Part shown: positions 8,792 through 17,918 of the stretch, one piece after another
Position numbering within the stretch: position 1 is the first letter of the stretch
Layout of the letters: each line of letters starts with the position of its first letter
NCBI GenBank assembly: GCA_963730305.1
Contig: CAVSRB010000003.1
Location: 868,001-932,000 of the forward strand
Source of the DNA: CAMYMQ01 sp963730305
GTDB taxonomy: Bacteria; Pseudomonadota; Alphaproteobacteria; Bin65
Reading direction: 5' to 3'
Length of the DNA stretch: 64,000 nt
Translations under genes and position numbers: made by a program
The notes under the pieces: generated by a model
Seen by the model: the letters and a program-made list of their open reading frames with translations, nothing else
Database searches by the model: none
What the model was told of the DNA's origin: nothing

Positions 8792-8912
8792 GCTACGAAA
8801 CGTCAACGTATCAAAAAGGCCGCCGCCAAATTTCGCCACATGCGTGGCTATCATCGCCGTCGGGCGCGGTATCGACGTGACGCGTCGCGCCCGGCAATCC
8901 ATGGAGATTCGC

Positions 8913-9401
8913 ATGACCCCGACGAAGACCCTGACCATCGCCGCCTGCCTCGCCACGGGCCTGGCCGTCCCCGCGCTCGGCGCGAGCATGACCAAAGTTC
9001 GTCAGTGCCGCTACACCGGCCCGGAGATGACCACCTGCAGCGGCCTAATGGACGGCAGCATCTTCCAATACACGGACGACAAGCTGTGCGCCGCGAAGCG
9101 CCCCGCCTACTACTCCATCCTGGCGACGGCCATGGGCATGCAGAAATACGCGGTCGAAATCCGCCGCGCCGGCCAGCCCACGCCGGTCTACCGGCTCGGC
9201 ACCGGCGGCTACCGCAAGGCCGCCTATAGTTTCGAACTGGATGGCGCCCTCAACATCGTCGGCAGCCGCGAACTGCTGGTCATCCGGCCGGCCGGCAAGA
9301 ACCGGGTCATCGAGATCTGGCGGCGCGGCCGCTGCCGGACGGTCCGGGTCGACGTCGACGCGCTGGAAGGTAAGGTCGCGCGGGCGGCGCGCGCCAAGTG
9401 A
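8913..9401 (+). CDS. Secreted protein of unknown function
   Basis: Start 8913 is chosen because GGAG lies six bases upstream, although ATG 8901 is in frame. The protein has 162 residues with a signal peptide (TLTIAACLATGLAVPALGA, cleavage near residue 24). The mature part carries Cys residues at VRQCRY, TTCSG, KLCAAK and GRCRT, suggesting two disulphides in the periplasm. No family recognised. It is divergent from the TetR-controlled run and shares its upstream region, so it may share the regulator. Confidence 0.7.
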   Translation: MTPTKTLTIAACLATGLAVPALGASMTKVRQCRYTGPEMTTCSGLMDGSIFQYTDDKLCAAKRPAYYSILATAMGMQKYAVEIRRAGQPTPVYRLGTGGYRKAAYSFELDGALNIVGSRELLVIRPAGKNRVIEIWRRGRCRTVRVDVDALEGKVARAARAK

Positions 9402-9431
9402 CCGAGAGAATGACGGGGCGGTAACGGGGGC

Positions 9432-10382
9432 CTAGCGCCCCCGCTTCGCCAGCGGGTGCTTCTCCTGGACCAGGGTCTTGAGCCGCTCGTCGAGCACGTG
9501 GGTATAGATCTGCGTGGTCGAGATGTCGGCGTGGCCGAGCATCTGCTGGACCGAGCGCAGGTCGGCGCCGCGGTTGAGCAGGTGGGTGGCGAAGGCGTGG
9601 CGCAGCACGTGGGGCGACACCTTGGCCGGGTCGAGCCCGGCGGCGGCGGCGGTCTCCTTCAGGAGCTGGGCGAAGCGGTGGCGGGTCAGGTTGCCCTCGG
9701 CCGCGCGCGACGGGAACAGGCTCGTCGCAGGCCGGCCCTTGGGGACGAAGGCGTCGCGAACGGTGAGGTAGGCGTCGAGCGCGTCGCGCGCCGGCTCGCT
9801 CAGCGGCACCACCCGCTCCTTGCCGCCCTTGCCGCGGACGACCAGGAAGCGCGGATCGCGGGTCACCGCCGCATAGGGCAGGCCGACCAGCTCCGACACG
9901 CGCAGACCGGTGGCGTAGAGCACCTCGAGCAGCGCCACCAGGCGCAGGCCGTCGGCGCCGTCGCGCCGGCGCGCGGCGGCGAGCAGGCGGTCGACCTCGT
10001 CCTCCGACAGCAGCTTGGGCAACGGCCGGCTCTGGCGCGGCGCGTCGAGCCCGGCGGTCGGGTCGTCGGCGCGCGTGCCCTCGGCGTAGAGGAAACGGTA
10101 GAACTGGCGCAGGGCGGAGAGCCGGCGCGCCGCGGTGCGCGCCGACAGGCCGACGGCGCGGAGGTGGCCGAGATAGTCGCGCAGGTCGGCCTCCGACGCC
10201 GCCGCGATGGCCGTGCGCCGGCCGGACAGGAAGGCGTCGAGATCCTGCAGATCGCGGCGGTAGGCATCGATCGTGTTCATCGCCGCGCCGCGCTCGACCA
10301 CCAGCATCTCGAGGAAGACCTCGACGGAGGTGGCCAGGGGGCGGGACGGCGGGCGGCGTTCGGACAGGTTCATGGCGCTCAC
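9432..10382 (-). CDS. xerD: Site-specific tyrosine recombinase XerD
   Basis: 316 residues, the usual size for Xer recombinases. The SAM-like core-binding N-domain (SVEVFLEMLVVERGAAMNT) precedes the catalytic domain with all expected residues: R161 (ATGLRVSEL), K185 (RGKGGKER), H258 and R261 (HVLRHAFATHLL), H284 (LGHADISTTQ) and the nucleophile Y293 (IYTHV). It resolves chromosome dimers at dif with XerC and FtsK. Start is GTG at 10382, overlapping the stop of the upstream gene (GTGA), so the two are translationally coupled. XerD rather than XerC is favoured by sequence feel and by the aroK/aroB neighbourhood, not proven. Confidence 0.88.
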   Translation of the reverse strand: MSAMNLSERRPPSRPLATSVEVFLEMLVVERGAAMNTIDAYRRDLQDLDAFLSGRRTAIAAASEADLRDYLGHLRAVGLSARTAARRLSALRQFYRFLYAEGTRADDPTAGLDAPRQSRPLPKLLSEDEVDRLLAAARRRDGADGLRLVALLEVLYATGLRVSELVGLPYAAVTRDPRFLVVRGKGGKERVVPLSEPARDALDAYLTVRDAFVPKGRPATSLFPSRAAEGNLTRHRFAQLLKETAAAAGLDPAKVSPHVLRHAFATHLLNRGADLRSVQQMLGHADISTTQIYTHVLDERLKTLVQEKHPLAKRGR

Positions 10383-12109
10383 AACCCCGCCTGCAAGGCA
10401 GCCTCGACCGCCAGCGCCCGCGCGTCACGGCGCAGGCCGACCCGGCGCAGGGCGGCGACCGCCGCCGTCAACGCGGCCGGCGCCGCCTTGGCCAGACCGG
10501 TCGAGCCCAGCGCGACCAGCATGCGCAGCACGGTCTCGCCCCGGCGGCCGTCGCCCGCGGCGGCCTCGACCATGCGCCAGTCGGCGGCGGCGGGGCCGGC
10601 AGGCTGCGGCGCGACCGCCGTCGCGCGCCAGTCGGCCACGGCGTCCGGCGCCTGGTCCAGGCCGCTCAACAGCGCGTAGAAGCGCGCCGCCCGCGCGGTC
10701 GCGTCGCCGTCGCGGCGGCGCTGGTAGTCGCGCCAGCCGCGCAGGTCGTCGACACCCACGGCCGCCGGGTCGGCCAGCGCCGCCGCCGCGGTCAGCCGGT
10801 AGAAGTCGTCGGGATTACGGAACGGCTGGTCCTTGAGCACCCGGTACCAGTCGAGGGCGCGGCGCAGCCGGCCGGTCCAGAAGTAGACCCGGGCGATGTG
10901 GCCGGCATAGTCCTGCCAGCGGCGGCCGGGCCGGATGTTCTTCAGCAGCGGGGCGGTCAGGCGGGCGGTCAGCGACTCGTCGCGGGCGGCGCGCGCCAGG
11001 CGCCACCAGGCCGCCAGGGTCAGCATGCGCTGCTCGGGGTTGGTCTCCAGCGCGGCGGCCTGATAGAGGCGTATCCGGGCGTCGCGGCCATAGTCGCGCA
11101 GGCGGATCTCGCGGGCGCTGCGCACCGCGGCGGCGGGAACGTCGGCGCCGGCATAGAGCGCGGCGAGCAGCCCGTCGGGCAGCGCGTGATCGGCCGCCAG
11201 GCGCTCGGCGGCGGCGATCCGGCGCATCCGCGGCGGCTTGCCCGAGACGACGACGCCGCGCAGCAGCGGCAGGGACAGCGTGGCGATATCCATGGCGGGC
11301 AGCGGGAACCGGCCCGCCGGCAGCAGCGCGACCTGGAGTGCGGTCGGATGGTCGAGCCGCGGCGGCGGCGGGCCCTGATCGGCAGCGGCGGCGACCAGCG
11401 CGGCGAGGACCGGGTCGACCTTGCGGCCGGCCTCGCGGAGCAGGCCGAGCGCCATCGCCGCCCGTTCGTGCCGGCCGTTGCGGGCGTGGCAGACGATCGA
11501 GGCGCGTTCGAGGAAGGGCGTGATCGGGCCGTTGAGCGCATCGTCGACCGCCCGGCAGGCGGGTTCGGCGCGGCCTTCGAGCAGCAACCCGGCGATCGCC
11601 GTGCGGATGCGCACCGGATCGCGCGGGGAATTGGGCGCGCTCTTGCGCGCCACCTCGTAGAGCGCCGCCAGCCCGTCGAGCGCGGCCATGGCGTAGAGCC
11701 GCCGCAGGCGGTGGGTGATCAGGCCGGGATCCTTGTCGTCGCCGCCGGCCGGCGGCACCGCCGCGGTCAGCAACAGCCGACGCTCCAGATCGCGCAGCAC
11801 CCGCGAGCCCGGCGCGGCGGGCAGTCGCGCCATCAGCGCCGCGACCGCCGGTGCGGCCGAGCCGCGCCACAGGTCGGCGCCGAGCCCGTCGCGGTCGGGG
11901 CCGAGCACCCCGATCGCCTGGCCCTCGGCCACGCCGGTGGGCGGGCCCAGGTCTTCCTGGCGCACGGGCGCGCGCCGCGGCGCGTCGCCGGGACGGTCGG
12001 TCTGGGCACTGGCCGCGCCGACCGCCATCACGGGCACTGCCATAAATGACAGCGCCGCGAGGCAAGTCGCGGCGAGCAAGCGCGTTGCTTTTTTTGCCGG
12101 AAGCGGCAT
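10379..12109 (-). CDS. Large secreted helical protein, function unknown
   Basis: 576 residues from ATG 12109; an in-frame ATG at 12151 would add 14. A signal peptide is evident (KKATRLLAATCLAAL..., cleavage after ASA near residue 35). The mature protein is rich in Ala, Leu and Arg and reads as stacked helices (for example GLLREAGRKVDPVLAALVAAA and YAGHIARVYFWTGRLRRALDW), reminiscent of TPR/Sel1-type solenoids without a clear consensus. It is translationally coupled to xerD and divergent from aroK. No function is assigned. Confidence 0.65.
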   Translation of the reverse strand: MPLPAKKATRLLAATCLAALSFMAVPVMAVGAASAQTDRPGDAPRRAPVRQEDLGPPTGVAEGQAIGVLGPDRDGLGADLWRGSAAPAVAALMARLPAAPGSRVLRDLERRLLLTAAVPPAGGDDKDPGLITHRLRRLYAMAALDGLAALYEVARKSAPNSPRDPVRIRTAIAGLLLEGRAEPACRAVDDALNGPITPFLERASIVCHARNGRHERAAMALGLLREAGRKVDPVLAALVAAAADQGPPPPRLDHPTALQVALLPAGRFPLPAMDIATLSLPLLRGVVVSGKPPRMRRIAAAERLAADHALPDGLLAALYAGADVPAAAVRSAREIRLRDYGRDARIRLYQAAALETNPEQRMLTLAAWWRLARAARDESLTARLTAPLLKNIRPGRRWQDYAGHIARVYFWTGRLRRALDWYRVLKDQPFRNPDDFYRLTAAAALADPAAVGVDDLRGWRDYQRRRDGDATARAARFYALLSGLDQAPDAVADWRATAVAPQPAGPAAADWRMVEAAAGDGRRGETVLRMLVALGSTGLAKAAPAALTAAVAALRRVGLRRDARALAVEAALQAGL

Positions 12110-12208
12110 CTTGGGTCCGATGTTGGCGAAGTCTACCAGACGCGCCCTCATGCCGACGGATGGTATGGGACCGACTGTGGCGAGATTACGGCGGGGCTTC
12201 CCGGTATC

Positions 12209-12784
12209 ATGACCCCGTCCAAAACGAAACCAGAGGCTGCTTCCCGCTCGGTGGTGCTGATCGGAATGATGGGCGCGGGCAAGAGTGCGATCGGCCGGCG
12301 CCTGGCGCCGCGGCTGGGGCTGCCCTTCGTCGACGCCGACATCGAGATCGAGCGCGCCGCGGGCTGCTCGATCCCGGCCTTCTTCGCGGCCCACGGCGAA
12401 GCGGCCTTCCGCGACGGCGAGCGCCGGGTCATCGCCCGCCTGCTGAGCGGCGACCCGATCGTGCTGGCCACCGGCGGCGGCGCCTTCATGGACCCGGAGA
12501 CCCGGGCCACCATCGCCCGGGCCGGCCTGTCGGTGTGGCTCAAGGCCGACGTCGATACGCTGCTGTCGCGGGTCAAGCGGCGCGACAACCGCCCGCTGCT
12601 CAAACAAGGGGACCCCCGTGCGGTTCTGGAACGATTGATTGCCGAACGCTATCCGATATACGCCGAAGCCGACGTTACCGTGGAAAGCACCGACGCCCCC
12701 GTGTCGGTGATGGTCGACAAGGTGATGACGGCGATCGACGAGTGGCAGGGCAGCCGCGCCCGGCGCGCCGCGGGCGCGCGCTGA
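12209..12784 (+). CDS. aroK: Shikimate kinase
   Basis: 191 residues. The P-loop GMMGAGKS is at 19-26, the shikimate-binding Asp/Arg elements VDADIEIER and FRDGERRV follow, and the glycine triad ATGGGAF precedes the lid region VKRRDNRPLL. It phosphorylates shikimate at O3 in the common aromatic pathway. It lies 2 bp upstream of aroB, the classic aroKB operon, and is divergent from the large secreted-protein/xerD pair. Confidence 0.95.
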   Translation: MTPSKTKPEAASRSVVLIGMMGAGKSAIGRRLAPRLGLPFVDADIEIERAAGCSIPAFFAAHGEAAFRDGERRVIARLLSGDPIVLATGGGAFMDPETRATIARAGLSVWLKADVDTLLSRVKRRDNRPLLKQGDPRAVLERLIAERYPIYAEADVTVESTDAPVSVMVDKVMTAIDEWQGSRARRAAGAR

Positions 12785-12786
12785 CC

Positions 12787-13914
12787 ATGGACGGGACCGC
12801 AACCCCGGCCGAGTGCGTGCGCGTCGAGCTCGGCGCGCGCAGCTACGACATCCTGGTCGGCGCCGGGCTGATCGACCAGGCGGGCGCCCTGATCGCGCCG
12901 CTGTTGCGCCGGCCGCGCGCGCTGGTCGTCACCGACGAGACCGTCGCCAGCCTGTGGGGCGGGCGGCTCGAGGCCGCGCTGGCCGCCGAGGGCATCGCCG
13001 TCGAGACGATCACGGTGCCGGCCGGTGAGGAGACCAAGAGCTTCGCCTGGCTGGAGACGCTGACCGGCGCCTGCCTCGACCGCGGCCTCGAGCGCGGCGA
13101 CCTGGTCGTGGCCCTGGGCGGCGGCGTGGTCGGCGACCTCGCCGGCTTTGCCGCGGCGATCCTGCTGCGCGGCGTTCGCTTCGTCCAGGTGCCGACCACC
13201 CTGCTCGCCCAGGTCAATTCGGCGGTCGGCGGCAAGACCGCGATCGACATGCCCCAGGGCAAGAACCTGGTCGGCGCCTTCCACCAGCCCTCGCTGGTGA
13301 TCGCCGACATCGCCACGCTGGACACGCTGCCGCCGCGCCAGCTCCGCGCCGGCTATGCCGAGGTGGTCAAGTACGGGCTGATCCGCGACCGCGGCTTCTT
13401 CGACTGGCTCGACGCCAGCGGCGCCGGGCTGTTGGCCGGGGATGCGGCCGCGCGGGCCCGCGCGGTGGCGGAGAGCTGCCGGGCCAAGGCGGCGGTCGTC
13501 GCCGCCGACGAGCGCGAGGCCGGCGAACGCGCCCTGCTCAACCTCGGCCACACCTTCGGCCACGCCTTCGAGGCCGCCCACGGCTTCGGCGACGCCCTGC
13601 TCCACGGCGAGGCGATCGCGGTCGGCATGGTGCTGGCGTTCGAATTGTCGGTGCGCCTGGGTCTGTGTCCCGCCGGGGACGCCCAGCGGATGCGCGTCCA
13701 CCTGGAGAGCGCCGGCCTGCCGGTCTCGCTGGCCGCGGTCGCCGGCGACGACTGGACCGCCGACCGGCTGCTCACGCTGATGCAGAGCGACAAGAAGGTC
13801 GTCGACGGCCGGCTGACCTTCATCCTCGCCCGCGGCATCGGCGACGCCGTGGTCATGGGCGACGTCGACACCGCCGCGGTTCGCGACTTGCTCGACGACG
13901 CCCTGCGCCGCTGA
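12787..13914 (+). CDS. aroB: 3-dehydroquinate synthase
   Basis: 375 residues from ATG 12787, directly after the aroK stop; the open frame extends upstream but that part is the aroK shadow. NAD-binding GGGVVGDLAGF, the region VPTTLLAQVNSAVGGKTAI, then AGYAEVVKYGLI and the metal ligands in LNLGHTFGHAFE are all intact. The enzyme cyclises DAHP to 3-dehydroquinate using NAD and a divalent metal. Cytosolic; co-transcribed with aroK. Confidence 0.95.
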   Translation: MDGTATPAECVRVELGARSYDILVGAGLIDQAGALIAPLLRRPRALVVTDETVASLWGGRLEAALAAEGIAVETITVPAGEETKSFAWLETLTGACLDRGLERGDLVVALGGGVVGDLAGFAAAILLRGVRFVQVPTTLLAQVNSAVGGKTAIDMPQGKNLVGAFHQPSLVIADIATLDTLPPRQLRAGYAEVVKYGLIRDRGFFDWLDASGAGLLAGDAAARARAVAESCRAKAAVVAADEREAGERALLNLGHTFGHAFEAAHGFGDALLHGEAIAVGMVLAFELSVRLGLCPAGDAQRMRVHLESAGLPVSLAAVAGDDWTADRLLTLMQSDKKVVDGRLTFILARGIGDAVVMGDVDTAAVRDLLDDALRR

Positions 13915-13929
13915 CGCGTACACACTCGG

Positions 13930-14667
13930 TCAGGGCGAGCGTCCGCCCCTGTCGCCGTCGCCCCTAGGTCCGCGATCCCGGGTGCCAGCCTCCGCCTCCA
14001 TGAGCCGGTAGAAATCGGCGAGCGTCTTGCCGCGCTCGGCCCGGAACGGTTCGCCGCCCGGCTCGATCTGCGCGATGCGGTCGACGCGGAACATGCGAAA
14101 GTCATCGCGCAGCTCGCACCAGGCGACCAGCGTCCAGACCTTGCCCCAGAACCACAGGCCGAGGGGGCGGACGGTGCGCTCGGTCGCCCGGTCCTCGGCG
14201 TCGAGATAGGACAGCGCCAGCCGCTGCCGCGCCTCGATCGCCTGCTCGACCCGGTCGAGGCGCTCGCGCACGGCCGGCGTCATCCCCATCGCGACCGCGT
14301 GGATCTCGACCCGGTCGGCCCGCGCACGCTCGGTCTCGGGCAGCACGGCCTCGATCTTGACCAGCGCCTCCTCGGCGGCGCGCGCCATCGACGCGCCGCC
14401 CCAGGCGCGCACCAGCCGGGCGCCGGCGACCAGGGCGACGATCTCGTCACGGGTGAACATCAGGGGCGGCAGGTCGTAGCCGTCGCGCATCAGGTAGCCG
14501 ACGCCGGCCTCGCCGTCGATCGGCACGCCGGAGGACTGCAGGTCGGCGACGTCGCGGTAGATCGTCCGCTCGGAGACCTCCAGCCATTCGGACAGCTTCG
14601 CCGCGGTGACGAGCCGACCGCCCCTCAGGTATTGCACGATCTGGAACAGGCGGTCGGCGCGTCGCAT
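13930..14667 (-). CDS. HTH and WYL domain transcriptional regulator (YafY-like)
   Basis: 245 residues. The N-terminal HTH_11 domain (MRRADRLFQIVQYLRGG, then LSEWLEVSERTIYRDVADL) is followed by the WYL ligand domain (LALSYLDAEDR, GLWFWGKVWTLVAWCELRDDFRMFRVDRI). Such proteins often sit beside the VOC gene they control, and a VOC gene begins just upstream at 15046 on the same strand, 10 bp away. It converges on aroB with only a 15-bp gap and no terminator that I can see. Confidence 0.85.
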   Translation of the reverse strand: MRRADRLFQIVQYLRGGRLVTAAKLSEWLEVSERTIYRDVADLQSSGVPIDGEAGVGYLMRDGYDLPPLMFTRDEIVALVAGARLVRAWGGASMARAAEEALVKIEAVLPETERARADRVEIHAVAMGMTPAVRERLDRVEQAIEARQRLALSYLDAEDRATERTVRPLGLWFWGKVWTLVAWCELRDDFRMFRVDRIAQIEPGGEPFRAERGKTLADFYRLMEAEAGTRDRGPRGDGDRGGRSP

Positions 14668-14677
14668 CGCGGGTTTC

Positions 14678-15046
14678 CTAGCTGGAGAAGATCCCGATCG
14701 AGTTCCCGTCCGGGTCGAGGCAGTAGGCGAACCGCCCGGCCGGGATCGTGATCGTATCGGACAGTACCTTGCCGCCCGCCTCCGTGACCCGCGCCAGCGC
14801 GTCCTCGAGCGCGTCCGGACAGGCCAGGTGGATCGTCGGCCCGCTGCCGTCCCCGGCCGGCTTGCCGGGATAGAGATGGCCGGACACGCCTCGGCCCGAC
14901 GTCGGGAACACGGCCATGGGGTTCGGTCCGTTCTCTTCCTTCTTCAACTCCGTATCGAGCACCTTGTTGTAAAAGGCGATCGCCCGGTCCAGGTCGGTGA
15001 CGGGGATCTCCGCCCAGACGGTGGAATTCTCGGGGATGACGCTCAT
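14678..15046 (-). CDS. VOC family protein
   Basis: 122 residues; ATG 15046 is preferred over ATG 15052 because GGAGA then has a seven-base spacing. The signatures IPVTDLDRAIAFYNKVL and FAYCLDPDGNSIGIFSS mark a one-chain VOC protein similar to those co-occurring with YafY-type regulators. It is first in a two-gene run with the WYL regulator. Substrate unknown. Confidence 0.82.
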   Translation of the reverse strand: MSVIPENSTVWAEIPVTDLDRAIAFYNKVLDTELKKEENGPNPMAVFPTSGRGVSGHLYPGKPAGDGSGPTIHLACPDALEDALARVTEAGGKVLSDTITIPAGRFAYCLDPDGNSIGIFSS

Positions 15047-15284
15047 CTTCATGTCTCCGGTTGGGGTGTCAACGCGGCCATTGTGCCAGCCCCCTCCTGA
15101 CAGCCTTCTGTCAGGAGCCTGCATCGGCGACGAAGCCCCTTCGCGAACCCCCGTGCCATGCTAAGGTTTCGGCCCGTCCGCAACGGTCGACGGACCGGTA
15201 ACTGCGTCCCAAGGACCGGCGACAGCGCCCGCGGGCCGACGCGCCTCCGCCACCAACCCCCTCGTCTCGAACCCCACGCACGCC

Positions 15285-16583
15285 ATGGACCTGGTCTACA
15301 CCCTCCTCCCGATCCTCTTCCTCCTGATCCTGTCCGCCTTCTTCTCGGGCTCGGAGACGGCGATGACGGCCGCCTCGCAGCCGCGCATGTTCGAGCTCGA
15401 GCGCCGCGGCAACCGTCGGGCCGGCCAGGTCAACGCCCTGCGCGCCAGGAAGGAGCGGCTGATCGGCTCGATCCTGCTGGGCAACAACCTGGTCAACATC
15501 CTGGCCTCGGCGCTGGCGACCAGCATGTTCATCGGCTGGCTGGGCAACGGCGGCGTCGTCTACGCAACCCTGGTGATGACGCTCCTGGTGCTGATCTTCG
15601 CCGAGGTCATGCCCAAGGCCTATGCGCTGCACCACGCCGACCGGCTGGCGCTTGCGGTCGCGCCGCTGATGAAGGTGATCGTGCTGGTGTTCGCGCCGAT
15701 CGCGCGGACGATCCAGTTCGTCGTCGAAGGCACCTTGCGCCTGTTCGGCATTCGCTTCGACACCCACCTCGCCGGGTTGAGCTCGGAGGAGGAACTGCGC
15801 GGCGTCATCAGCATGCACCAGGGCCCCGACCAGGAGGTCCAGGACGAACGCGAGATGCTGCGCAGCGTGCTCGACCTGGGCGACCTCGAGGTCGGCGAGG
15901 TGATGACCCACCGCTCGACGGTGGTCACGATCGACGCCTCCAAGCCGGCGGCCGAGATCGTCCAGGAGGTGCTGGCCAGTCCCTACACCCGCCTGCCGCT
16001 CTACGAGGGCGAGGCCGACAACATCACCGGCGTGGTCCACGCCAAGGACCTGTTGCGTGCGGTCCAGCGCGCCGAAGGCAAGGTCGACTCGCTCGACATC
16101 CGACAGATCGCCTCGGCGCCGTGGTTCATCCCGGAATCGACCTCGCTGCTCGACCAGCTCCGCGCCTTCCGCCAGCGGCGCGAGCATTTCGCCATCGTGG
16201 TCGACGAATACGGCTCGCTGATGGGCATCGTCACGCTGGAGGACATCATCGAGGAGATCGTCGGCGACATCTCCGACGAGCACGACGCCGCCGTCGCCGG
16301 CATCCGCCCGGCCGGCGCCAACGCCTGGATCGTCAATGGCGAGGTCACCATCCGCGACCTCAACCGCGAGCTCGGCTGGGAGCTGCCCGACGAGCATGCG
16401 GCGACCGTCGCCGGGCTGGTCATGCACGAAGCGCGGCGGATTCCCGAGGTCCGGCAGGTGTTCGCCTTCCACGGCATCCGCTTCGAAATCTTGCGCCGCC
16501 ACGGTCACCGAATTACTTCCATCCGGGTGTCGCCGCTGGAACCGGGCGAAGCGGAGGCCGCCCCCGAGACCGCCGGCGACTGA
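15285..16583 (+). CDS. CNNM/CorC-HlyC family membrane protein
   Basis: 432 residues. The DUF21 transmembrane domain spans roughly 1-180 (first helix LLPILFLLILSAFFSGSETA, with the family's SGSETA motif). A CBS pair covers about 200-330 (VMTHRSTVVTIDASKPAAEI, FAIVVDEYGSLMGIVTLEDI), and the CorC_HlyC domain ends the protein (WIVNGEVTIRDLNRELGWEL). Members are linked to Mg2+/Co2+ efflux; older annotations call them haemolysins, which is misleading. Located in the inner membrane, substrate inferred from family. Confidence 0.9.
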   Translation: MDLVYTLLPILFLLILSAFFSGSETAMTAASQPRMFELERRGNRRAGQVNALRARKERLIGSILLGNNLVNILASALATSMFIGWLGNGGVVYATLVMTLLVLIFAEVMPKAYALHHADRLALAVAPLMKVIVLVFAPIARTIQFVVEGTLRLFGIRFDTHLAGLSSEEELRGVISMHQGPDQEVQDEREMLRSVLDLGDLEVGEVMTHRSTVVTIDASKPAAEIVQEVLASPYTRLPLYEGEADNITGVVHAKDLLRAVQRAEGKVDSLDIRQIASAPWFIPESTSLLDQLRAFRQRREHFAIVVDEYGSLMGIVTLEDIIEEIVGDISDEHDAAVAGIRPAGANAWIVNGEVTIRDLNRELGWELPDEHAATVAGLVMHEARRIPEVRQVFAFHGIRFEILRRHGHRITSIRVSPLEPGEAEAAPETAGD

Positions 16584-16648
16584 CCCCCCGTGCCCGCCGG
16601 CCGCCAGGAACCGGCGGCGCACCGTCCGCATTGCAGAAAGGAAGGCGA

Positions 16649-17236
16649 ATGCCCCTATCCGACCCGGCGCCGCGCGAGGCGCTGCACGACCGCACGATCG
16701 AGATGCGCGGCTTCATCCGCGAGGACGGGTTGTGGGACATCGAGGGCCGCATCGTCGACGCCAAGACCTATTCGTTCGAGAACGAATGGCGCGGCGAGGT
16801 CGGCGCGGGCGTACCGGTCCACGAGATGCACGTGCGGCTGACCATCGACGACGACCGGCTGATCCACGCCTGCGAGGCGACGTTCGAGCACCACCCCTTC
16901 CCGACCTGCGCGGGCGCAGCGCCCAACTTCGCCGGGCTGAAGGGCATCAAGATCGGCCCCGGCTGGATGCGCGAGGTGCGCCGGGTCGTCGGCGGCACCA
17001 GCGGCTGCACCCACATCGTCGAGATGCTCGCCCAGATGGGCACGGTCGCCTATCAGACCCACGTCGCCAAGGAGCGGGTCAAAGGGCCCAAGGAGAAGAC
17101 CGCCGACGGCGACAAGAAGCGGGTCCGCCCGGCGCTGATCGATACCTGCCACGCGCTCGCCGCCGACGGCCCGGTGGTCGAGAAGCTGATGCCCGACTGG
17201 TATACCGGCGAGAAGAAGGCGGCCGGCGGGGCATAG
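16649..17236 (+). CDS. DUF2889 family protein
   Basis: 195 residues; a GAAAGGAAG ribosome site precedes ATG 16649. Sequence segments RTIEMRGFIREDGLWDIEGR, FPTCAGAAPNFAGLKG and GGTSGCTHIVEML match the DUF2889 pattern. No signal peptide or membrane segment. Homologues are often found near aromatic or phenol metabolism genes, but nothing here supports a pathway. 65 bp downstream of the CNNM gene on the same strand. Confidence 0.8.
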   Translation: MPLSDPAPREALHDRTIEMRGFIREDGLWDIEGRIVDAKTYSFENEWRGEVGAGVPVHEMHVRLTIDDDRLIHACEATFEHHPFPTCAGAAPNFAGLKGIKIGPGWMREVRRVVGGTSGCTHIVEMLAQMGTVAYQTHVAKERVKGPKEKTADGDKKRVRPALIDTCHALAADGPVVEKLMPDWYTGEKKAAGGA

Positions 17237-17412
17237 GGTCCCTAACCTATGTTGAAGCCGGAGCGAGAAAGCCCCCTAGACTAGGAGATTGCAGAGCGCC
17301 TGTTGCAGAGCGGTGCCAATGCCGCGCGACCGGCGCCCGGCCGACGGCGCCGGTCGGCGCCCTCGCGCACCCGTCGATCAACAGCGAGGCCTTGGCCGAG
17401 GCCGTAGTGACC

Positions 17413-17904
17413 ATGTCCAACCTGTACCATCTCCTCGTCGGCAGCGGGCCGCACCACATCCTGTGGTGGCAGATGATGGTCAGGACCGCGGTTATCTTCC
17501 TCTACGGCCTGTTCCTGATCCGCATTGCCAGCAACCGCGCCTTCGGGCGCGCCACCGCCGTCGATCTCATGCTGGCGGTCCTCCTGGGCTCGACCCTGAG
17601 CCGGGCGCTGACCGGCAACGCGGAGCTGCTGCCGACCATGGCGGCGGCCGGGCTGATCGTGGCCGTGCATCGGGTGCTCGGCCAGATCGCCTTCCGCTGG
17701 CCCTGGTTCGCGCGGCTGATCAAGGGCCGGACGCTGCCGCTGATGCACAGAGGGCGGGAAGATCGCGGACGCATGCGGCGCGCGTCGGTCACCCGCTTCG
17801 ACCTTCTCGAAGCGGCCCGCGCCCACGGCGTGAACCGCATCGAGGACATCGAGGAAGCCTATCTGGAACGCAGCGGCGACATTACCGTCGTGCCGCGGCG
17901 ATAA
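17413..17904 (+). CDS. DUF421 (YetF-like) membrane protein
   Basis: 163 residues with about three N-terminal membrane helices (MVRTAVIFLYGLFLIRIAS, then the conserved segment AVDLMLAVLLGSTLSRALTG) and a basic cytosolic tail ending VTRFDLLEAARAHGVN, typical of YetF/DUF421. ATG 17413 is the first start after a region without coding features. The biochemical role of the family is not settled. Converges on the secreted-protein gene at 17919. Confidence 0.78.
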   Translation: MSNLYHLLVGSGPHHILWWQMMVRTAVIFLYGLFLIRIASNRAFGRATAVDLMLAVLLGSTLSRALTGNAELLPTMAAAGLIVAVHRVLGQIAFRWPWFARLIKGRTLPLMHRGREDRGRMRRASVTRFDLLEAARAHGVNRIEDIEEAYLERSGDITVVPRR

Positions 17905-17918
17905 CGGCCGGCTGCCGC

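Noticed and set aside
10379..12109. Assignment of the secreted solenoid protein as a TPR protein
   Set aside because: Helical periodicity is suggestive but no TPR consensus unit could be aligned by eye.
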